Below are positions 38,143 to 47,851 of a stretch of DNA of 64,000 nt, one piece after another. Position 1 is the first letter of the stretch. The number at the start of each line of letters is the position of its first letter. Origin of the DNA: Brachybacterium avium (GTDB lineage Bacteria > Actinomycetota > Actinomycetes > Actinomycetales > Dermabacteraceae). Position numbers and translations under genes: made by a program. The stretch covers positions 682,001-746,000 of the forward strand of contig NZ_CP022316.1 in NCBI RefSeq assembly GCF_002216795.1, written 5' to 3'. A model generated the notes under the pieces. That model was not told where the DNA came from. It searched no databases and worked only from the letters and a program-made list of their open reading frames with translations.

Positions 38143-39308
38143 GAGGAGTAGGCGCTGTTCTCTTCGACGTAGTCGTGGGTGAGGTCGTTGGTCCAGATGT
38201 CTCCGGTGGCGGTGCCCGCACCGAGGTCCACCTCGATGAGGGTCTCCCGCGGAGTCATGTCCACCTCGGAGCGGTCGCGGTGGGCTCCCCCGCCGCGGCA
38301 CACCTCGACACCGTTGACGGTGACGGAGAGATCCTGGACGGCGAAGGGGGCGACGGCCTCGGGCACGCAGCCGGCGGCGGAGACGATGCGCCCCCAGTTG
38401 GGGTCGTTGCCGAAGATCGCGGCCTTGACCAGATTCGAACGTGCGATCTCCCGGGCCACGGCGAGCGCGGCCTGCTCGGTGCCCGCCGAGCGCACGATCA
38501 CGTGGACGTCATGGCTGGCGCCCTCGGCATCGGCGACCAGCTGCCGGGCCAGGTCCGCGCTGACGGTCCGCACGGCCTCGGTGAGCTCATCGAGGGAGAC
38601 GGTGATGCCGCTCGCCCCGGAGGCCAGCAGGATCACGGTGTCGTTGGTGGACATGCAGGCATCGGAGTCGACCCGGTCGAAGGTGGTGGCGGTGGCCGCC
38701 CGCAGTGCGGCGTCGGCGGTCGCGGCGTCGACGTCCGCATCGGTGGTGAGCACCACGAGCATGGTCGCGAGCTGTGGGGCGAGCATGCCCGCGCCCTTCG
38801 CGATCCCGCCCACGACGGCGCCGGAGGCGGTGGTGGCCTCGGCGGTCTTGGGGACGGTGTCGGTGGTCATGATCGCCCGCGCAGCGGAGTCGTCGGCCTG
38901 GCGCCCGGCGTCCAGCTGCCCGGTCGCGGCGGTGATGCCGGCCAGCAGCGGATCCATCGGCAGCCGCTCCCCGATCAGGCCGGTCGAGCAGACCAGCACG
39001 TCCTGGGCGGAGATCTCGAGCTGCCTCGCCAGATGCTCGGCGGTGCGGTGGGTGTCGGCGAATCCCTCGGGGCCGGTGCAGGCATTGGCGCCGCCGGAGT
39101 TCAGCACCACCGTGCGGGCGCGGCCGTCGGCGACTGCCTCCCGGGACCACAGCACGGGTGCGGCCTGGACGCGGTTGGCGGTGAAGACCGCGGCCGCGGT
39201 GTCACGGGGACCGTCGTTGACGATGAGGGCGAGATCCGCGCTGGGGGTGGACTTGATGCCGGCGGAGAGGCCGACGGCGCGGAAGCCGCGGGGGCGGGTG
39301 ATCGACAC
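38139..39308 (-). CDS. argJ: Bifunctional ornithine acetyltransferase/N-acetylglutamate synthase
   Basis: Recycles the acetyl group from acetylornithine to glutamate, making the pathway cyclic. ArgJ cuts itself before a threonine nucleophile; the site is the [13 protein letters not shown] region, with T182 as the expected nucleophile and KGAGMLAP just before it. 389 residues, normal length. The start is GTG 39308 with CCAGGAG upstream. The stop overlaps the argB start by 4 bp. Whether it also uses acetyl-CoA cannot be told from sequence. Confidence 0.96.
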   Translation of the reverse strand: MSITRPRGFRAVGLSAGIKSTPSADLALIVNDGPRDTAAAVFTANRVQAAPVLWSREAVADGRARTVVLNSGGANACTGPEGFADTHRTAEHLARQLEISAQDVLVCSTGLIGERLPMDPLLAGITAATGQLDAGRQADDSAARAIMTTDTVPKTAEATTASGAVVGGIAKGAGMLAPQLATMLVVLTTDADVDAATADAALRAATATTFDRVDSDACMSTNDTVILLASGASGITVSLDELTEAVRTVSADLARQLVADAEGASHDVHVIVRSAGTEQAALAVAREIARSNLVKAAIFGNDPNWGRIVSAAGCVPEAVAPFAVQDLSVTVNGVEVCRGGGAHRDRSEVDMTPRETLIEVDLGAGTATGDIWTNDLTHDYVEENSAYSS

Positions 39309-39392
39309 GGGTGCTCCTGGAAGGGATGAGGTCGTGGGAGATGAGGGGCGCGGGGCCCGGCGGGCGCTGTCGGAACGGCCCCGCGGAGGGTC

Positions 39393-40511
39393 TCAGGGGG
39401 CCAGTGCGGTACGGGTCAGTCCCGTGGCCTCGGGCAGCCCGAGCGCCAGGTTCAGGGACTGGAGCGCCGCGCCGGCGGTGCCCTTGACCAGGTTGTCCAG
39501 GGCGGAGATCACGGTGGCCTGGCCGCTGCGATGGTCCACGGCGGCCCCGATGCGGAGCGTGTTCGCGCCAGCGACCTCACCGGTGGAGGGGAAGACGCCT
39601 TCGGGCAGCACGGTGATGAAGTGCTCCTCGGCGTAGTCGGCCTGCAGCGCGGCGAGGAGGTCGGCGGTGGAGGTGCCCTCGTCCACGGGTGCGGTGCACA
39701 CGGCGAGGATGCCCCGGCTCATCGGCACCAGCACGGGGGTGAAGGCGAGGCGCTGGCCGTCCCGTCCGGTGGCGCGGCGCAGGTTCTGCAACACCTCGGG
39801 GACGTGGCGGTGGCTGCCGCCCACGGCGTAGGGGGAGGCGGAGCCGGAGGCCTCGCTGAAAAGCAGATGCTGCTTGGCGGCGCGGCCGGCCCCGGAGTAG
39901 CCGACGGGGAGCACGGCGCTGAGCCGTTCGGCGTCGAGGAGCCCGGCGCGCAGCAGGGGCGCGAGGGCGAGGGAGACGGCGGTGGCGTTGCAGCCGGGCA
40001 CCGCGATCTCGCGGGCGCCGACCAGCTGGTCCCGCTGGCGGGTGCCATCGGCCAGCAGCAGCTCGGGCATGCCGTAGGTCCAGGTGCCGGAGTGCTCGCT
40101 GGAGTAGTAGTCGCTCCAGTCCTCGGCGCTCTCCAGGCGGTGATCCGCCCCGAGGTCCAGCACCAGCACCTCCGGGTCCTCGGCGCGCAGCGCGGCGGCG
40201 ATCTGCCCGGACTGGCCATGGGGCAGGGCGAGCACGACCGCGTCGTGGCCGCGCAGCGTGTCCACGCTCGTCTCGGCCAGCACCGGGTCGTGGCCGAGGT
40301 CGATGTGCGGGGCGACCTCGGAGAGGTGCTTGCCGGCGCTCGAGTGCGCGGCCACGGTCGCCACCTCGATGCCCGGATGCCCGGCGAGCAACCGCAGCGT
40401 CTCGCCCCCGGCGTAGCCGGAGGCTCCGACGACGGCGATGCGGGGTCGATGCGTCGTCTCGCCCAGGGGAGCTGCGGTGGAGGGGGACGCGTCGCCGGAG
40501 TTGAGAGCCAT
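39393..40511 (-). CDS. argC: N-acetyl-gamma-glutamyl-phosphate reductase
   Basis: NADPH-dependent reductase of the arginine pathway. The nucleotide-binding GASGYAGGE is at 29-37 and the catalytic cysteine is C174 in VPGCNATA. The start is ATG 40511, because a -10 hexamer ends only 7 nt upstream; starts further out would lie before the transcript. The N-terminus therefore has a 20-residue extension. 372 residues. The message is probably leaderless, and an ARG-box-like site overlaps the promoter. First gene of argCJBDFRGH. Confidence 0.95.
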   Translation of the reverse strand: MALNSGDASPSTAAPLGETTHRPRIAVVGASGYAGGETLRLLAGHPGIEVATVAAHSSAGKHLSEVAPHIDLGHDPVLAETSVDTLRGHDAVVLALPHGQSGQIAAALRAEDPEVLVLDLGADHRLESAEDWSDYYSSEHSGTWTYGMPELLLADGTRQRDQLVGAREIAVPGCNATAVSLALAPLLRAGLLDAERLSAVLPVGYSGAGRAAKQHLLFSEASGSASPYAVGGSHRHVPEVLQNLRRATGRDGQRLAFTPVLVPMSRGILAVCTAPVDEGTSTADLLAALQADYAEEHFITVLPEGVFPSTGEVAGANTLRIGAAVDHRSGQATVISALDNLVKGTAGAALQSLNLALGLPEATGLTRTALAP

Positions 40512-40517
40512 GCCGGA

Positions 40518-40523
40518 AGTATA
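40518..40523 (-). promoter_or_regulatory. -10 element of a probably leaderless argC promoter
   Basis: TATACT on the minus strand lies six bases upstream of the argC ATG at 40511, so transcription would start at or next to the A of the start codon. No ribosome site is present. The -35 region is weak (TGGCTG at an 18-bp spacing), which is normal for a repressible promoter. Confidence 0.6.
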
Positions 40524-40537
40524 TACATCCAACTGCA
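40524..40537 (-). promoter_or_regulatory. Candidate ARG box (ArgR operator)
   Basis: On the minus strand TGCAGTTGGATGTA matches the actinobacterial half-site pattern TGCAT-N4-ATGCA with two mismatches. It lies directly against the argC -10 box, where ArgR binding would block transcription. The argR gene is in the same operon. Confidence 0.5.
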
Positions 40538-40714
40538 TGATCAGCCACTCGGGGGCCCGTCGCTCGCGGCTCGCGAGGGCGACGCAGCGCAAGACGTTGA
40601 CGCGGGAGGTGCTGTAGCGGTTAAGCTCTGGTTCACCGGTTAAGTAGCGTGCCTCACACATCCCGTGATCCCGAGGCCCTGACGTGCCAGCGACGGCACA
40701 CGACAGGAGAAGCA

Positions 40715-41806
40715 GTGACCACGAGTGCGACATCGACGTCGCCGGCGGGTGAATCACCCGCCCTCGGCGAGACCCCAGCCCGCGGGCGACGCCGCGTGCC
40801 TCCGAACCTGGTCTTCCTGGCCAAGCGAGCCGCGACCTACCTGGTGGTCTTCCTGGTATCGGTGGTGCTGAACTTCGTGCTCCCCCGCTTGATGCCGAAC
40901 GACCCCGCCCAATCGATGATCCGCGACATCTACGACAAGACGGGCCAGCGCCCCTCCGAGTACCAGATGACGATCATCCACAACATGTACGGCGACCCCA
41001 GCGCCTCGATCTGGGAGCAGTTCTGGAACTATCTCGTCCAGCTCGCTCGGCTCGATCTGGGACGCTCGATCATGTATTACCCGATGGAGGTCACCGACCT
41101 CATCGTGCAGGCCCTGCCGTGGACCGTGTACCTGGGCCTGGTCTCGACCCTGCTGGGCTGGCTCATCGGCACCTACCTCGGGGCACGGCTGGGCTGGCGG
41201 CCCGGACGGCTGCTCGACACCATCGTCACCCCGTTTGCGATGTTCTTCTCCTCGATCCCGCCGTTCTGGCTGGGCCTGCTGCTGGTCTGGTACCTCTCGT
41301 ACTCCAAGGGGCTGTTCCCAGCACAGGGCGCGGTGAACCAGCGGGTCCGTCCCGCCGAGCTGACGAATCTCGACTGGGTCCTGAGCATCGCGTACCACTC
41401 GCTGCTGCCGCTGGTCTGCCTGATCGTGGTCGGCTTCACCGGCTGGCTGTTCAGCATGCGCAACATGATGATCACCACCGTCAACGAGGACTACGTCCAC
41501 CTGGCCCGCGCCAAGGGGCTCACCCCCGAGCGCGTGCGCAACGCGTACGCCGCCCGCAACGCGCTGCTGCCCAACATCACGGGTCTGGCGATGTCGATGG
41601 GCGGGGTGCTGATGGCCGTCGTGCTGGCCGAGGCCGTGTTCATCTACCCCGGCCTGGGCGGCCTGATCGGGGCCTCGACGGCGGTGCGCGACTACCCCCT
41701 GATGCAGGCGCTGCTTCTGATCGTCATCGTGCTCAGCCTGATCTTCAACTTCATCGCGGACAGCGTCTACGTGCTGCTGGACCCGCGCACCCGGGAAGGG
41801 AGCTGA
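40715..41806 (+). CDS. ABC transporter permease, dipeptide/oligopeptide type (DppB-like)
   Basis: Six membrane helices, the first at about 30-50 (TYLVVFLVSVVLNFVLPRLMP), and the permease EAA loop EDYVHLARAKGLTPERV. The start is GTG 40715 with AGGAGA 5 nt upstream; an in-frame ATG at 40649 has no ribosome site. 363 residues, about 30 more than usual because of a longer N-terminal tail. The long segment between helices one and two (QSMIRDIYDKTGQRPSEYQ) is typical of DppB/OppB. First gene of a complete five-gene transporter operon. Confidence 0.93.
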   Translation: MTTSATSTSPAGESPALGETPARGRRRVPPNLVFLAKRAATYLVVFLVSVVLNFVLPRLMPNDPAQSMIRDIYDKTGQRPSEYQMTIIHNMYGDPSASIWEQFWNYLVQLARLDLGRSIMYYPMEVTDLIVQALPWTVYLGLVSTLLGWLIGTYLGARLGWRPGRLLDTIVTPFAMFFSSIPPFWLGLLLVWYLSYSKGLFPAQGAVNQRVRPAELTNLDWVLSIAYHSLLPLVCLIVVGFTGWLFSMRNMMITTVNEDYVHLARAKGLTPERVRNAYAARNALLPNITGLAMSMGGVLMAVVLAEAVFIYPGLGGLIGASTAVRDYPLMQALLLIVIVLSLIFNFIADSVYVLLDPRTREGS

Positions 41807-41807
41807 G

Positions 41808-42743
41808 ATGCTGCGACGATTCCTCGCGAACCCGAAGGTCGGCATCGGCCTGACCATCATCGGCCTGTTCACCCTGGTCGCGCTCCTGGGCAAGCCCTTC
41901 GCCTCCGAGATCATGGGCCGTACCCCGCAGTCGATCTTCCCCGAGGCGATGGGAGCATCCCCGAGCTGGACCCATCCGCTGGGCACCACGGCCTCCGGGC
42001 AGGACGTGTTCACCTGGATGCTCTACGGCACCTACAACTCGATGTTCGTGGGCTTCGCCTCTGCGATCATCGCCTCTGCGATCGGGATCGCCATGGGCAC
42101 CGCCGCAGGATTCCTGGGCGGCGCCGTGGATCGCCTGCTCAACGGCGTCATCCTGATCTTCCAGAACCTTCCGTCCTTCCCGGTCCTGATCATCGCGGCG
42201 ACCTTCTGGCGGGAGATGCCGCTGCTGGTGGTCTCGATCCTGATCGGGCTGTTCGAGTGGACGGGCGGCGCTCGTCGCATACGCGCCCAGGCGCTGAGTC
42301 TGCGGGGCCGTGATTTCACCACCGCGCTGCGCACGATCGGCGAATCCAAAGCACGGATCGTCTTCGTCGAGGTCATGCCGCATCTGTTCGGGATCCTCTC
42401 CCCCATCTTCCTCACGCTCATCGCCGCCGGCGTGGGCATGCAGGCCTCGATGGCGATGCTCGGGATCGGCAACGCCGCAGAGCCCAGCTGGGGACTGATC
42501 ATCAACTACGCCTTCGGGATGAACGCCCTGTTCCGCGGCATGTGGTGGTGGTTCGTACCGCCGGGACTGTGCCTGGCGCTGCTGGGCTTCGCCACCACGA
42601 TGGTCAACTTCGGCCTGGACGAGATCACCAACCCGACCCTCAGCACCAGGCGGATGACGCTGATGCGCAAGTTCCTCAAGCGGAACCGTCGGATCACGCC
42701 GCGCGCCAACGCCTCGACCACTCCGACGGGAGCCGTCTCATGA
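41808..42743 (+). CDS. ABC transporter permease, dipeptide/oligopeptide type (DppC-like)
   Basis: 311 residues with about six membrane helices; the second permease of the pair. The EAA-type loop RRIRAQALSLRGRDFTTALR lies in the middle and the ASGQDVFTWMLYGTYNS segment matches the DppC family. The gene begins one base after the DppB-like stop and overlaps the next gene by 4 bp (ATGA). It forms the membrane channel with the preceding protein. Confidence 0.94.
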   Translation: MLRRFLANPKVGIGLTIIGLFTLVALLGKPFASEIMGRTPQSIFPEAMGASPSWTHPLGTTASGQDVFTWMLYGTYNSMFVGFASAIIASAIGIAMGTAAGFLGGAVDRLLNGVILIFQNLPSFPVLIIAATFWREMPLLVVSILIGLFEWTGGARRIRAQALSLRGRDFTTALRTIGESKARIVFVEVMPHLFGILSPIFLTLIAAGVGMQASMAMLGIGNAAEPSWGLIINYAFGMNALFRGMWWWFVPPGLCLALLGFATTMVNFGLDEITNPTLSTRRMTLMRKFLKRNRRITPRANASTTPTGAVS

Positions 42744-43945
42744 CCACCGTGACCTCGCACACCGCCGACCAGGAGGTCCCGACGATCGTCGAGGCCTCGC
42801 TGGTCCCCGTGGAGACCACCCAGCAGATCATCGAGCGCCTGGAGGGCTCACCGCTGCTGCTCGAGGCGGAGGGGCTCGACGTCACCTACGTCGTCGAGGA
42901 GGGCGAGGTACCGGCCTGCCGCGACATCGACATCCAGCTCCGCCGCGGAGAGATCCTCGGCATCGCCGGCGAGTCCGCCTCAGGGAAGTCCACCCTCCTC
43001 AACGCGCTCTCCCGGCTGCAGCGACCCCCGGCGGTCACCAGCGCCGGCTCGGTGCGCTTCCATCCCGACGGCGGTGACCCCGTGGACCTCACGGCGCTCA
43101 GCGAGGATCAGCTGCGTCGTTACCGCTGGGACTCCCTGTCGATCGTCATGCAGTCCGCGATGGCCTCGCTGAACCCGGTGCTCCGCCTGGAGACCCAGTT
43201 CATCGACGTGATCATGGAGCACGACCGCTCGATGACCAAGGCCTCGGCACGGGCCCGCGCCGGTGAGCTGCTCGAAATGGTGGGCATCCCCTCCGGCCGG
43301 CTGCGGTCGTACTCCTACCAGCTCTCCGGGGGCATGCAGCAGCGCGCCCTGATCGCCCTCTCGCTGGCCTCGAACCCCGAGATCGTGTTCATGGACGAGC
43401 CGACCACCGCCGTCGACGTCGTGATGCAGCGGCAGATCCTCACCCAGATCCTCCAGCTCCAGGCGTCCCTCGGCTTCGCGATCGTGTTCGTGACCCATGA
43501 CCTCTCGCTGCTGCTGGAGATCTCCGACCGGATCACGATCATGTACGGCGGGCGCATCGTCGAGGTGGGGATGCCCGAGCAGCTGTACTCGGCGGCACAG
43601 CACCCCTACACCCGCGGGCTGCGCGCCGCCTTCCCGCCGCTGTCCGAGCCGGTGCGCCGATTGCAGGGGATCCCCGGGAACCCGCCGGACCTGCTGGATC
43701 TGCCCACCGGATGCTCCTTCGCACCCCGGTGCCCGCTCGCGATCGAACGCTGTCGCATCGAACGGCCCGAGCTTGTGCCCACCGCGAACGGCGTCGTGGC
43801 CTGCCATCGGGCCGGCGAGAGCACGGAGGCGGCGCTGCCGGGGGCCGGTGCGGACGAGGCGGCGCCGGAGGCGATCGATCATCCCGCCGTCACGGGACCG
43901 GCCGCCGAGGAACAGACCACCAGCGCGACGACGGAGGAGCGATGA
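42740..43945 (+). CDS. ABC transporter ATP-binding protein (DppD-like)
   Basis: Walker A GESASGKST, signature LSGGMQQR, Walker B VFMDEPTTAVD and the H-loop VTHD are all present. The C-terminal oligopeptide-transporter domain has the CSFAPRCPLAIERC cysteine cluster found in DppD/OppD, which can bind an Fe-S cluster in some members. The ATG at 42740 overlaps the permease stop. 401 residues, longer than the usual 330 because of a 35-residue N-terminal part and an acidic C-terminal tail. Confidence 0.95.
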   Translation: MTTVTSHTADQEVPTIVEASLVPVETTQQIIERLEGSPLLLEAEGLDVTYVVEEGEVPACRDIDIQLRRGEILGIAGESASGKSTLLNALSRLQRPPAVTSAGSVRFHPDGGDPVDLTALSEDQLRRYRWDSLSIVMQSAMASLNPVLRLETQFIDVIMEHDRSMTKASARARAGELLEMVGIPSGRLRSYSYQLSGGMQQRALIALSLASNPEIVFMDEPTTAVDVVMQRQILTQILQLQASLGFAIVFVTHDLSLLLEISDRITIMYGGRIVEVGMPEQLYSAAQHPYTRGLRAAFPPLSEPVRRLQGIPGNPPDLLDLPTGCSFAPRCPLAIERCRIERPELVPTANGVVACHRAGESTEAALPGAGADEAAPEAIDHPAVTGPAAEEQTTSATTEER

Positions 43946-45024
43946 GCATCGTGAGCCGCAGATCCCGATCACACCCGATGACGCCGCAGGAGCCCGGCGT
44001 CCCGGTCTTCGAGACCCACGACCTGTCGGTGCACTTCCGCGTCGACGGCCCCGAGGGCAAGGTCACCGTCCGGGCCCTGGACGGGATCGACTTCACCCTC
44101 CAGGAGGGTGAGATCGCCGCGCTGGTGGGCGAGTCCGGGTCGGGCAAGACCACGCTGGCCCGCGTCTTCTCCCTGATCCATGCACCGACCGGGGGCGACG
44201 TGCAGGTCGGCGGTGTGCCGCTGAAGAAGGCGGCGAAGGACGAGCGGCGCTACTACCGCGACGTGCAGCTGATCTTCCAGGACCCCTTCGCCTCGCTGAA
44301 CGCGCTGAAGAAGATCCGCCACATCATCGAGCGCCCGGTGCGGATCCACCGCCTCGCCGCCGGTCGCCGGGCCGTGGCCGAGAAGGTGACCGAGCTGCTG
44401 GAACGGGTGAACCTCACGCCGGCCTCGCGGTACATCGACCGCTATCCGACCGATCTCTCCGGCGGGCAGCGTCAGCGGGTGGCGATCGCGAAGTCCCTCG
44501 CGGTCAGCCCCAAGGTGCTGCTGGCCGACGAGCCCACCTCGATGCTCGACGCCTCGATCCGCCTGGAGGTGCTGAACCTGCTCTCCGATCTGCGGGAGAG
44601 CGAGGGCCTCGCCGTCCTCTACATCACCCATGACATCGCCAGCGCCCGCTACGTCTCGGATCGGATCCACGTCATGTACGGCGGCCGGATCATCGAATCC
44701 GGGCCCACCGAGCAGATCGTCTCGGACCCCGTGCACCCGTACACGCGCCTGCTCATCGAGTCCGCACCGGATCCCGCGCATTTCAAGGGCTCGGGGCATT
44801 CCGCGGCACTGAGCAGCTCGACCGCCGCCCCGGTGGACAACTCGGTCGAGGTGGTCGGCTGCCGGTTCGCGAATCGCTGCCCGCTGGCCCGCCCCGAGTG
44901 CACGAGCGCCCCGATACCCCGCTCCTTCGGACCGGACGGCCGCGACGTGCTGTGCGTTCTGGCCGACGAGCGCCCCGACTTCACCTGCCCCACCCCCACC
45001 CCCGCCGCACCTGCGGCACGTTGA
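43942..45024 (+). CDS. ABC transporter ATP-binding protein (DppF-like)
   Basis: Second ATPase of the importer. Walker A GESGSGKTT, signature LSGGQRQR, Walker B LLADEPTSMLD. The C-terminus again has the oligopeptide-type cysteine cluster (CRFANRCPLARPEC). The ATG at 43942 overlaps the DppD-like stop by 4 bp and has GAGGAG upstream. 360 residues. With DppD it powers uptake of the ligand delivered by the lipoprotein encoded next. Confidence 0.95.
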   Translation: MSIVSRRSRSHPMTPQEPGVPVFETHDLSVHFRVDGPEGKVTVRALDGIDFTLQEGEIAALVGESGSGKTTLARVFSLIHAPTGGDVQVGGVPLKKAAKDERRYYRDVQLIFQDPFASLNALKKIRHIIERPVRIHRLAAGRRAVAEKVTELLERVNLTPASRYIDRYPTDLSGGQRQRVAIAKSLAVSPKVLLADEPTSMLDASIRLEVLNLLSDLRESEGLAVLYITHDIASARYVSDRIHVMYGGRIIESGPTEQIVSDPVHPYTRLLIESAPDPAHFKGSGHSAALSSSTAAPVDNSVEVVGCRFANRCPLARPECTSAPIPRSFGPDGRDVLCVLADERPDFTCPTPTPAAPAAR

Positions 45025-45040
45025 GAAGGAACGATCAAGG

Positions 45041-46753
45041 ATGATCTCACCGAAGATGACCCGCCGCAGCGTGCTCGGCGCCCTCGGCATCGGAACCCTC
45101 GCCGCGACCGCGGCGGGCTGTTCCAGCGACAGCGGCGGCACCGGAGGCGGGGGAGGTGGCGAAGGCGCCCTGTTCGTCGTCGGCGCCACCGTGACCGCCA
45201 CGAACCAGTTCGCCAAGAACTTCAACCGCTACGGCGGCGGCGATACGGCGCCCGGGCTCGACCTCGTCTACGAGCCGCTGTTCCGCCTGTCCTCGAAGGA
45301 CGGCGGGCAGCTGCTGCCGATGCTCGCGGAGTCCGCCGAGCATTCGGAGGACGGCACGGAGGTCACCTACCACCTTCGCAAGGGGGTGACCTGGTCCGAC
45401 GGCGAGCCCTTCACCTCGAAGGACGTGCTGTTCACCCTGGGCTCGATCTACGGGACTCCGAACCCGGAGCCCGCGGAGGACGAGTTCGTGTGGCTCGCCT
45501 CCCCGATCGAGACCCCGGACGATCACACCGTGACCGTGAAGTACAACGACGACCAGCGCCAGCAGGAGGTGAACCTCGCCCTCTACTACCCGATCGTGCC
45601 TGCGCACGTCTACCAGGACGGGGACCAGCTGGAGTTCCCCCAGGACATCATGGATGACCCCATCGGCACCGGCCCGGCGACCCTGGAGTCCTTCGATACT
45701 CAGCTGATCACCTACGCGATGCGCGAGGACTACTGGGGTGGCACCTCCGAGGTCGGCCAGGTGCAGTTCGTCCCCTCGGGCCAGGCAGGAAATATCGAGA
45801 CCCAGATCAGCCAGGGAGAGGTCGACTTCGCAGAAGGCGGCGCGCCGGGCGTGGTCAACGGCTTCATCGGCATGGCGGAGACCAACGAGTACGCATGGAT
45901 CGCCGACGGTGCCTCGGAAGGGATCATCTTCATGACCGCCCGTCCCGAGTCGCCGATGGCCGACGACGACGTGCGCCAGGCCTTCCGCGCCGCGGTCGAC
46001 TACACCGCGGTGATGGAGGCCTCCGGCATCGGCTACACGATCCCCAACGCCGCCGGCGTGGATCCCGTCCTCAACGAATCGCTCCAGCAGCCTGAGTTCA
46101 ACGAGCCGATGGCGCTGGACGCCGAGGCGGCGAAGGCGGCATTCGAGAAGTCCGGCTGGAGCGTGAACGCGGCCGGCAACCTGGAGAAGGACGGCACGGA
46201 GCATCCCCTGAGCCTGCAGATCCAGAACGACAACGCGACCTTCATGGTGACCATGCCGATCGTGGTCTCCAACTGGGAGGAGCACCTCGGCGTGAAAGTC
46301 GCCTTCGACCCGAAGCCGAAGGACGTCATGGACACGATCCTCGCCACCGGGGAGTTCGACCTCGTCGCCACGGGACTGGGCTATCCCGGCTCCCCCTGGT
46401 CGAACTACACCATGTACGACCAGCCGATCCTCCCCATCGAGGAGGAGACGACCAACGGCAACTGGGGCCGTTGGGACTGGGGCGAGGAGGCCGCGGAGAA
46501 GATGCAGATCCTCGTCTCCACCCTGAACACCCCGGAGACCCAGGAGCAGATCACCGAGGGCGTCCAGGGCGTCCAGCAGGCCTTCCTGGAGCAGGCTCCG
46601 CATGCTCCCGTGCAGGGCGGAGGCACCGGCGTCATGTATTCGCAGAAGAACTGGAACGGCTTCCCGGATCCGGCCGACGTCGACTACTTCCCGCGGGTGA
46701 ACGGCATGGGCAACATGACCCAGCTGCTGATGGCGATCACACCCACCACCTGA
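45041..46753 (+). CDS. Extracellular solute-binding lipoprotein, family 5
   Basis: 570 residues. The N-terminus has a twin-arginine-like TRRS and the lipobox TAAGC, with acylated C27, followed by a glycine-rich linker. The mature part is an SBP_bac_5 (peptide/nickel/oligosaccharide) fold: YEPLFRLSSKDGG and HLRKGVTWSDGEPFTSKDV are typical. The ligand cannot be read from sequence; this family binds peptides and also oligosaccharides such as cello- or chitobiose. Two intracellular glycosidase genes lie just beyond on the other strand. It ends at a strong terminator (46775-46820). Confidence 0.94.
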   Translation: MISPKMTRRSVLGALGIGTLAATAAGCSSDSGGTGGGGGGEGALFVVGATVTATNQFAKNFNRYGGGDTAPGLDLVYEPLFRLSSKDGGQLLPMLAESAEHSEDGTEVTYHLRKGVTWSDGEPFTSKDVLFTLGSIYGTPNPEPAEDEFVWLASPIETPDDHTVTVKYNDDQRQQEVNLALYYPIVPAHVYQDGDQLEFPQDIMDDPIGTGPATLESFDTQLITYAMREDYWGGTSEVGQVQFVPSGQAGNIETQISQGEVDFAEGGAPGVVNGFIGMAETNEYAWIADGASEGIIFMTARPESPMADDDVRQAFRAAVDYTAVMEASGIGYTIPNAAGVDPVLNESLQQPEFNEPMALDAEAAKAAFEKSGWSVNAAGNLEKDGTEHPLSLQIQNDNATFMVTMPIVVSNWEEHLGVKVAFDPKPKDVMDTILATGEFDLVATGLGYPGSPWSNYTMYDQPILPIEEETTNGNWGRWDWGEEAAEKMQILVSTLNTPETQEQITEGVQGVQQAFLEQAPHAPVQGGGTGVMYSQKNWNGFPDPADVDYFPRVNGMGNMTQLLMAITPTT

Positions 46754-46774
46754 GGCCTGTCACCGCCGCTCCGA

Positions 46775-46820
46775 CGGCCGACGGGGCCGGCCCACCTGCG
46801 TGGGTCGGCCCCGTCGGCCG
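46775..46820. terminator. Strong stem-loop between convergent genes
   Basis: A 21-bp inverted repeat (46775-46795 with 46800-46820) with one G-T mismatch and a 4-nt loop CTGC. It lies 22 bp after the lipoprotein stop and 45 bp before the end of the GH18-like gene on the other strand, so it may stop transcription from both sides. Confidence 0.85.
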
Positions 46821-46864
46821 CTCCTGCGTACGGCGCGCCTGCCGGCCGGCCCGGCGCGTCGGCC

Positions 46865-47710
46865 TCAGATGCCTCGCAGGTGCTGCGAGAGCAGGCGCGT
46901 CCAGGGGTAGTCGGTCCCGCTGATCTCATCGTCGAGGAAATCGACCCCGTCGCGATCGATGGCGTAGGAGAACACCCCGGCCTTGGTCTCCCCTGCGGGC
47001 TGCCACTGCGCGTAGGCCAGGGCTCGGGAGTCCTCGACGGGCTCGGAGGTGTCGTCCCAGCGGTTGAGGTCGAACTCCTCGTAGAAGGAGAATCCGATGA
47101 GCCAGCGCTCGGCCGGGATCAGCGGGGCGAAGGTGTCCCAGGTCCCTTGCAGCGAATCGAGCTTCCGTCCGTAGGCCTGCACGAGCACGTAGTCGTACAG
47201 CTCCGCGGTGTCGCGGAAGACGGGCTGATCGCCGCCCAGGTTGGTGTCGTAGATCAGCAGCGAGTCGGTGCCGGATTCCTTGCCGAGCAGTCGCGACAGC
47301 TCGTGGAAGACGGCGGCGGCCCGGTCGGCGGCGGCCGGTTCGAGCCGGTTCTCCATGTCGACGTCCAGCCCGTCGAGACCGTGGGCATGGACGAGCTCGC
47401 CCACCAGCTTCTCGGCGAGGGCGCGGTGGCCGCTGGGGGTGTCGGGGAACGCTGGGTCCAGGAGGGCGCCGATGTCCGTGGTGCGCACCACGGCTGTGCC
47501 GCGCTCGTGCAGGGCCGGGACGTACTCCTGGCGCAGCACGTCCCAGAACGGGTTCTCGGGCGGGGTGAAATCCGGGAACACGAAGGCGACGTCGACCTCC
47601 GCGGGGATGTCACCGAAGCAGTTGGGCTTCGTGGGATCCGCGACCCGGTCGTGCCAGGTGCGGAAGTAGGCCATCTGCAGATCGGTGCGGGGATAGGGGC
47701 TGGCGACCAT
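46865..47710 (-). CDS. GH18-family glycosidase, endo-beta-N-acetylglucosaminidase-like
   Basis: 281 residues. The GH18 active-site motif DGLDVDME (113-120) has the proposed acid E120. The fold start MAYFRTWHDR and VLVQAYGRKLD resemble endoglycosidases of the EndoF/EndoH/EndoS group, which cut between the two GlcNAc residues of N-glycans, more than true chitinases. There is no signal peptide or carbohydrate-binding domain, so the enzyme should be cytoplasmic. The start is ATG 47710 with AGGAG 7 nt upstream. A GH20 hexosaminidase gene lies 142 bp upstream and a solute transporter is adjacent on the other strand, which suggests use of imported GlcNAc-containing sugars. Specificity is inferred. 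Confidence 0.82.
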   Translation of the reverse strand: MVASPYPRTDLQMAYFRTWHDRVADPTKPNCFGDIPAEVDVAFVFPDFTPPENPFWDVLRQEYVPALHERGTAVVRTTDIGALLDPAFPDTPSGHRALAEKLVGELVHAHGLDGLDVDMENRLEPAAADRAAAVFHELSRLLGKESGTDSLLIYDTNLGGDQPVFRDTAELYDYVLVQAYGRKLDSLQGTWDTFAPLIPAERWLIGFSFYEEFDLNRWDDTSEPVEDSRALAYAQWQPAGETKAGVFSYAIDRDGVDFLDDEISGTDYPWTRLLSQHLRGI

Positions 47711-47851
47711 GGCGGCTCCTCGTTGCTTGAACGGTTGAGTGCCCATCGTTCCATGTCGTCACCGGGGTGGGAAGCACAGTGGGGAAGCTGCGGAGGATCG
47801 GCTCGTGCTGTGCAGGAGCCGATGCAGGCGCGCCGGGAGCGGGATCGGGGC

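Larger units (their letters stand above)
40512..40714. other. Divergent argC / ABC-transporter intergenic region
   Basis: 203 bp holding the argC promoter and ARG-box-like site at one end. Toward the transporter, a TTGACG at 40597-40602 is a possible -35 box but no good -10 follows at 16-18 bp. The ribosome site AGGAGA (40705-40710) serves the permease gene. Confidence 0.5.
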
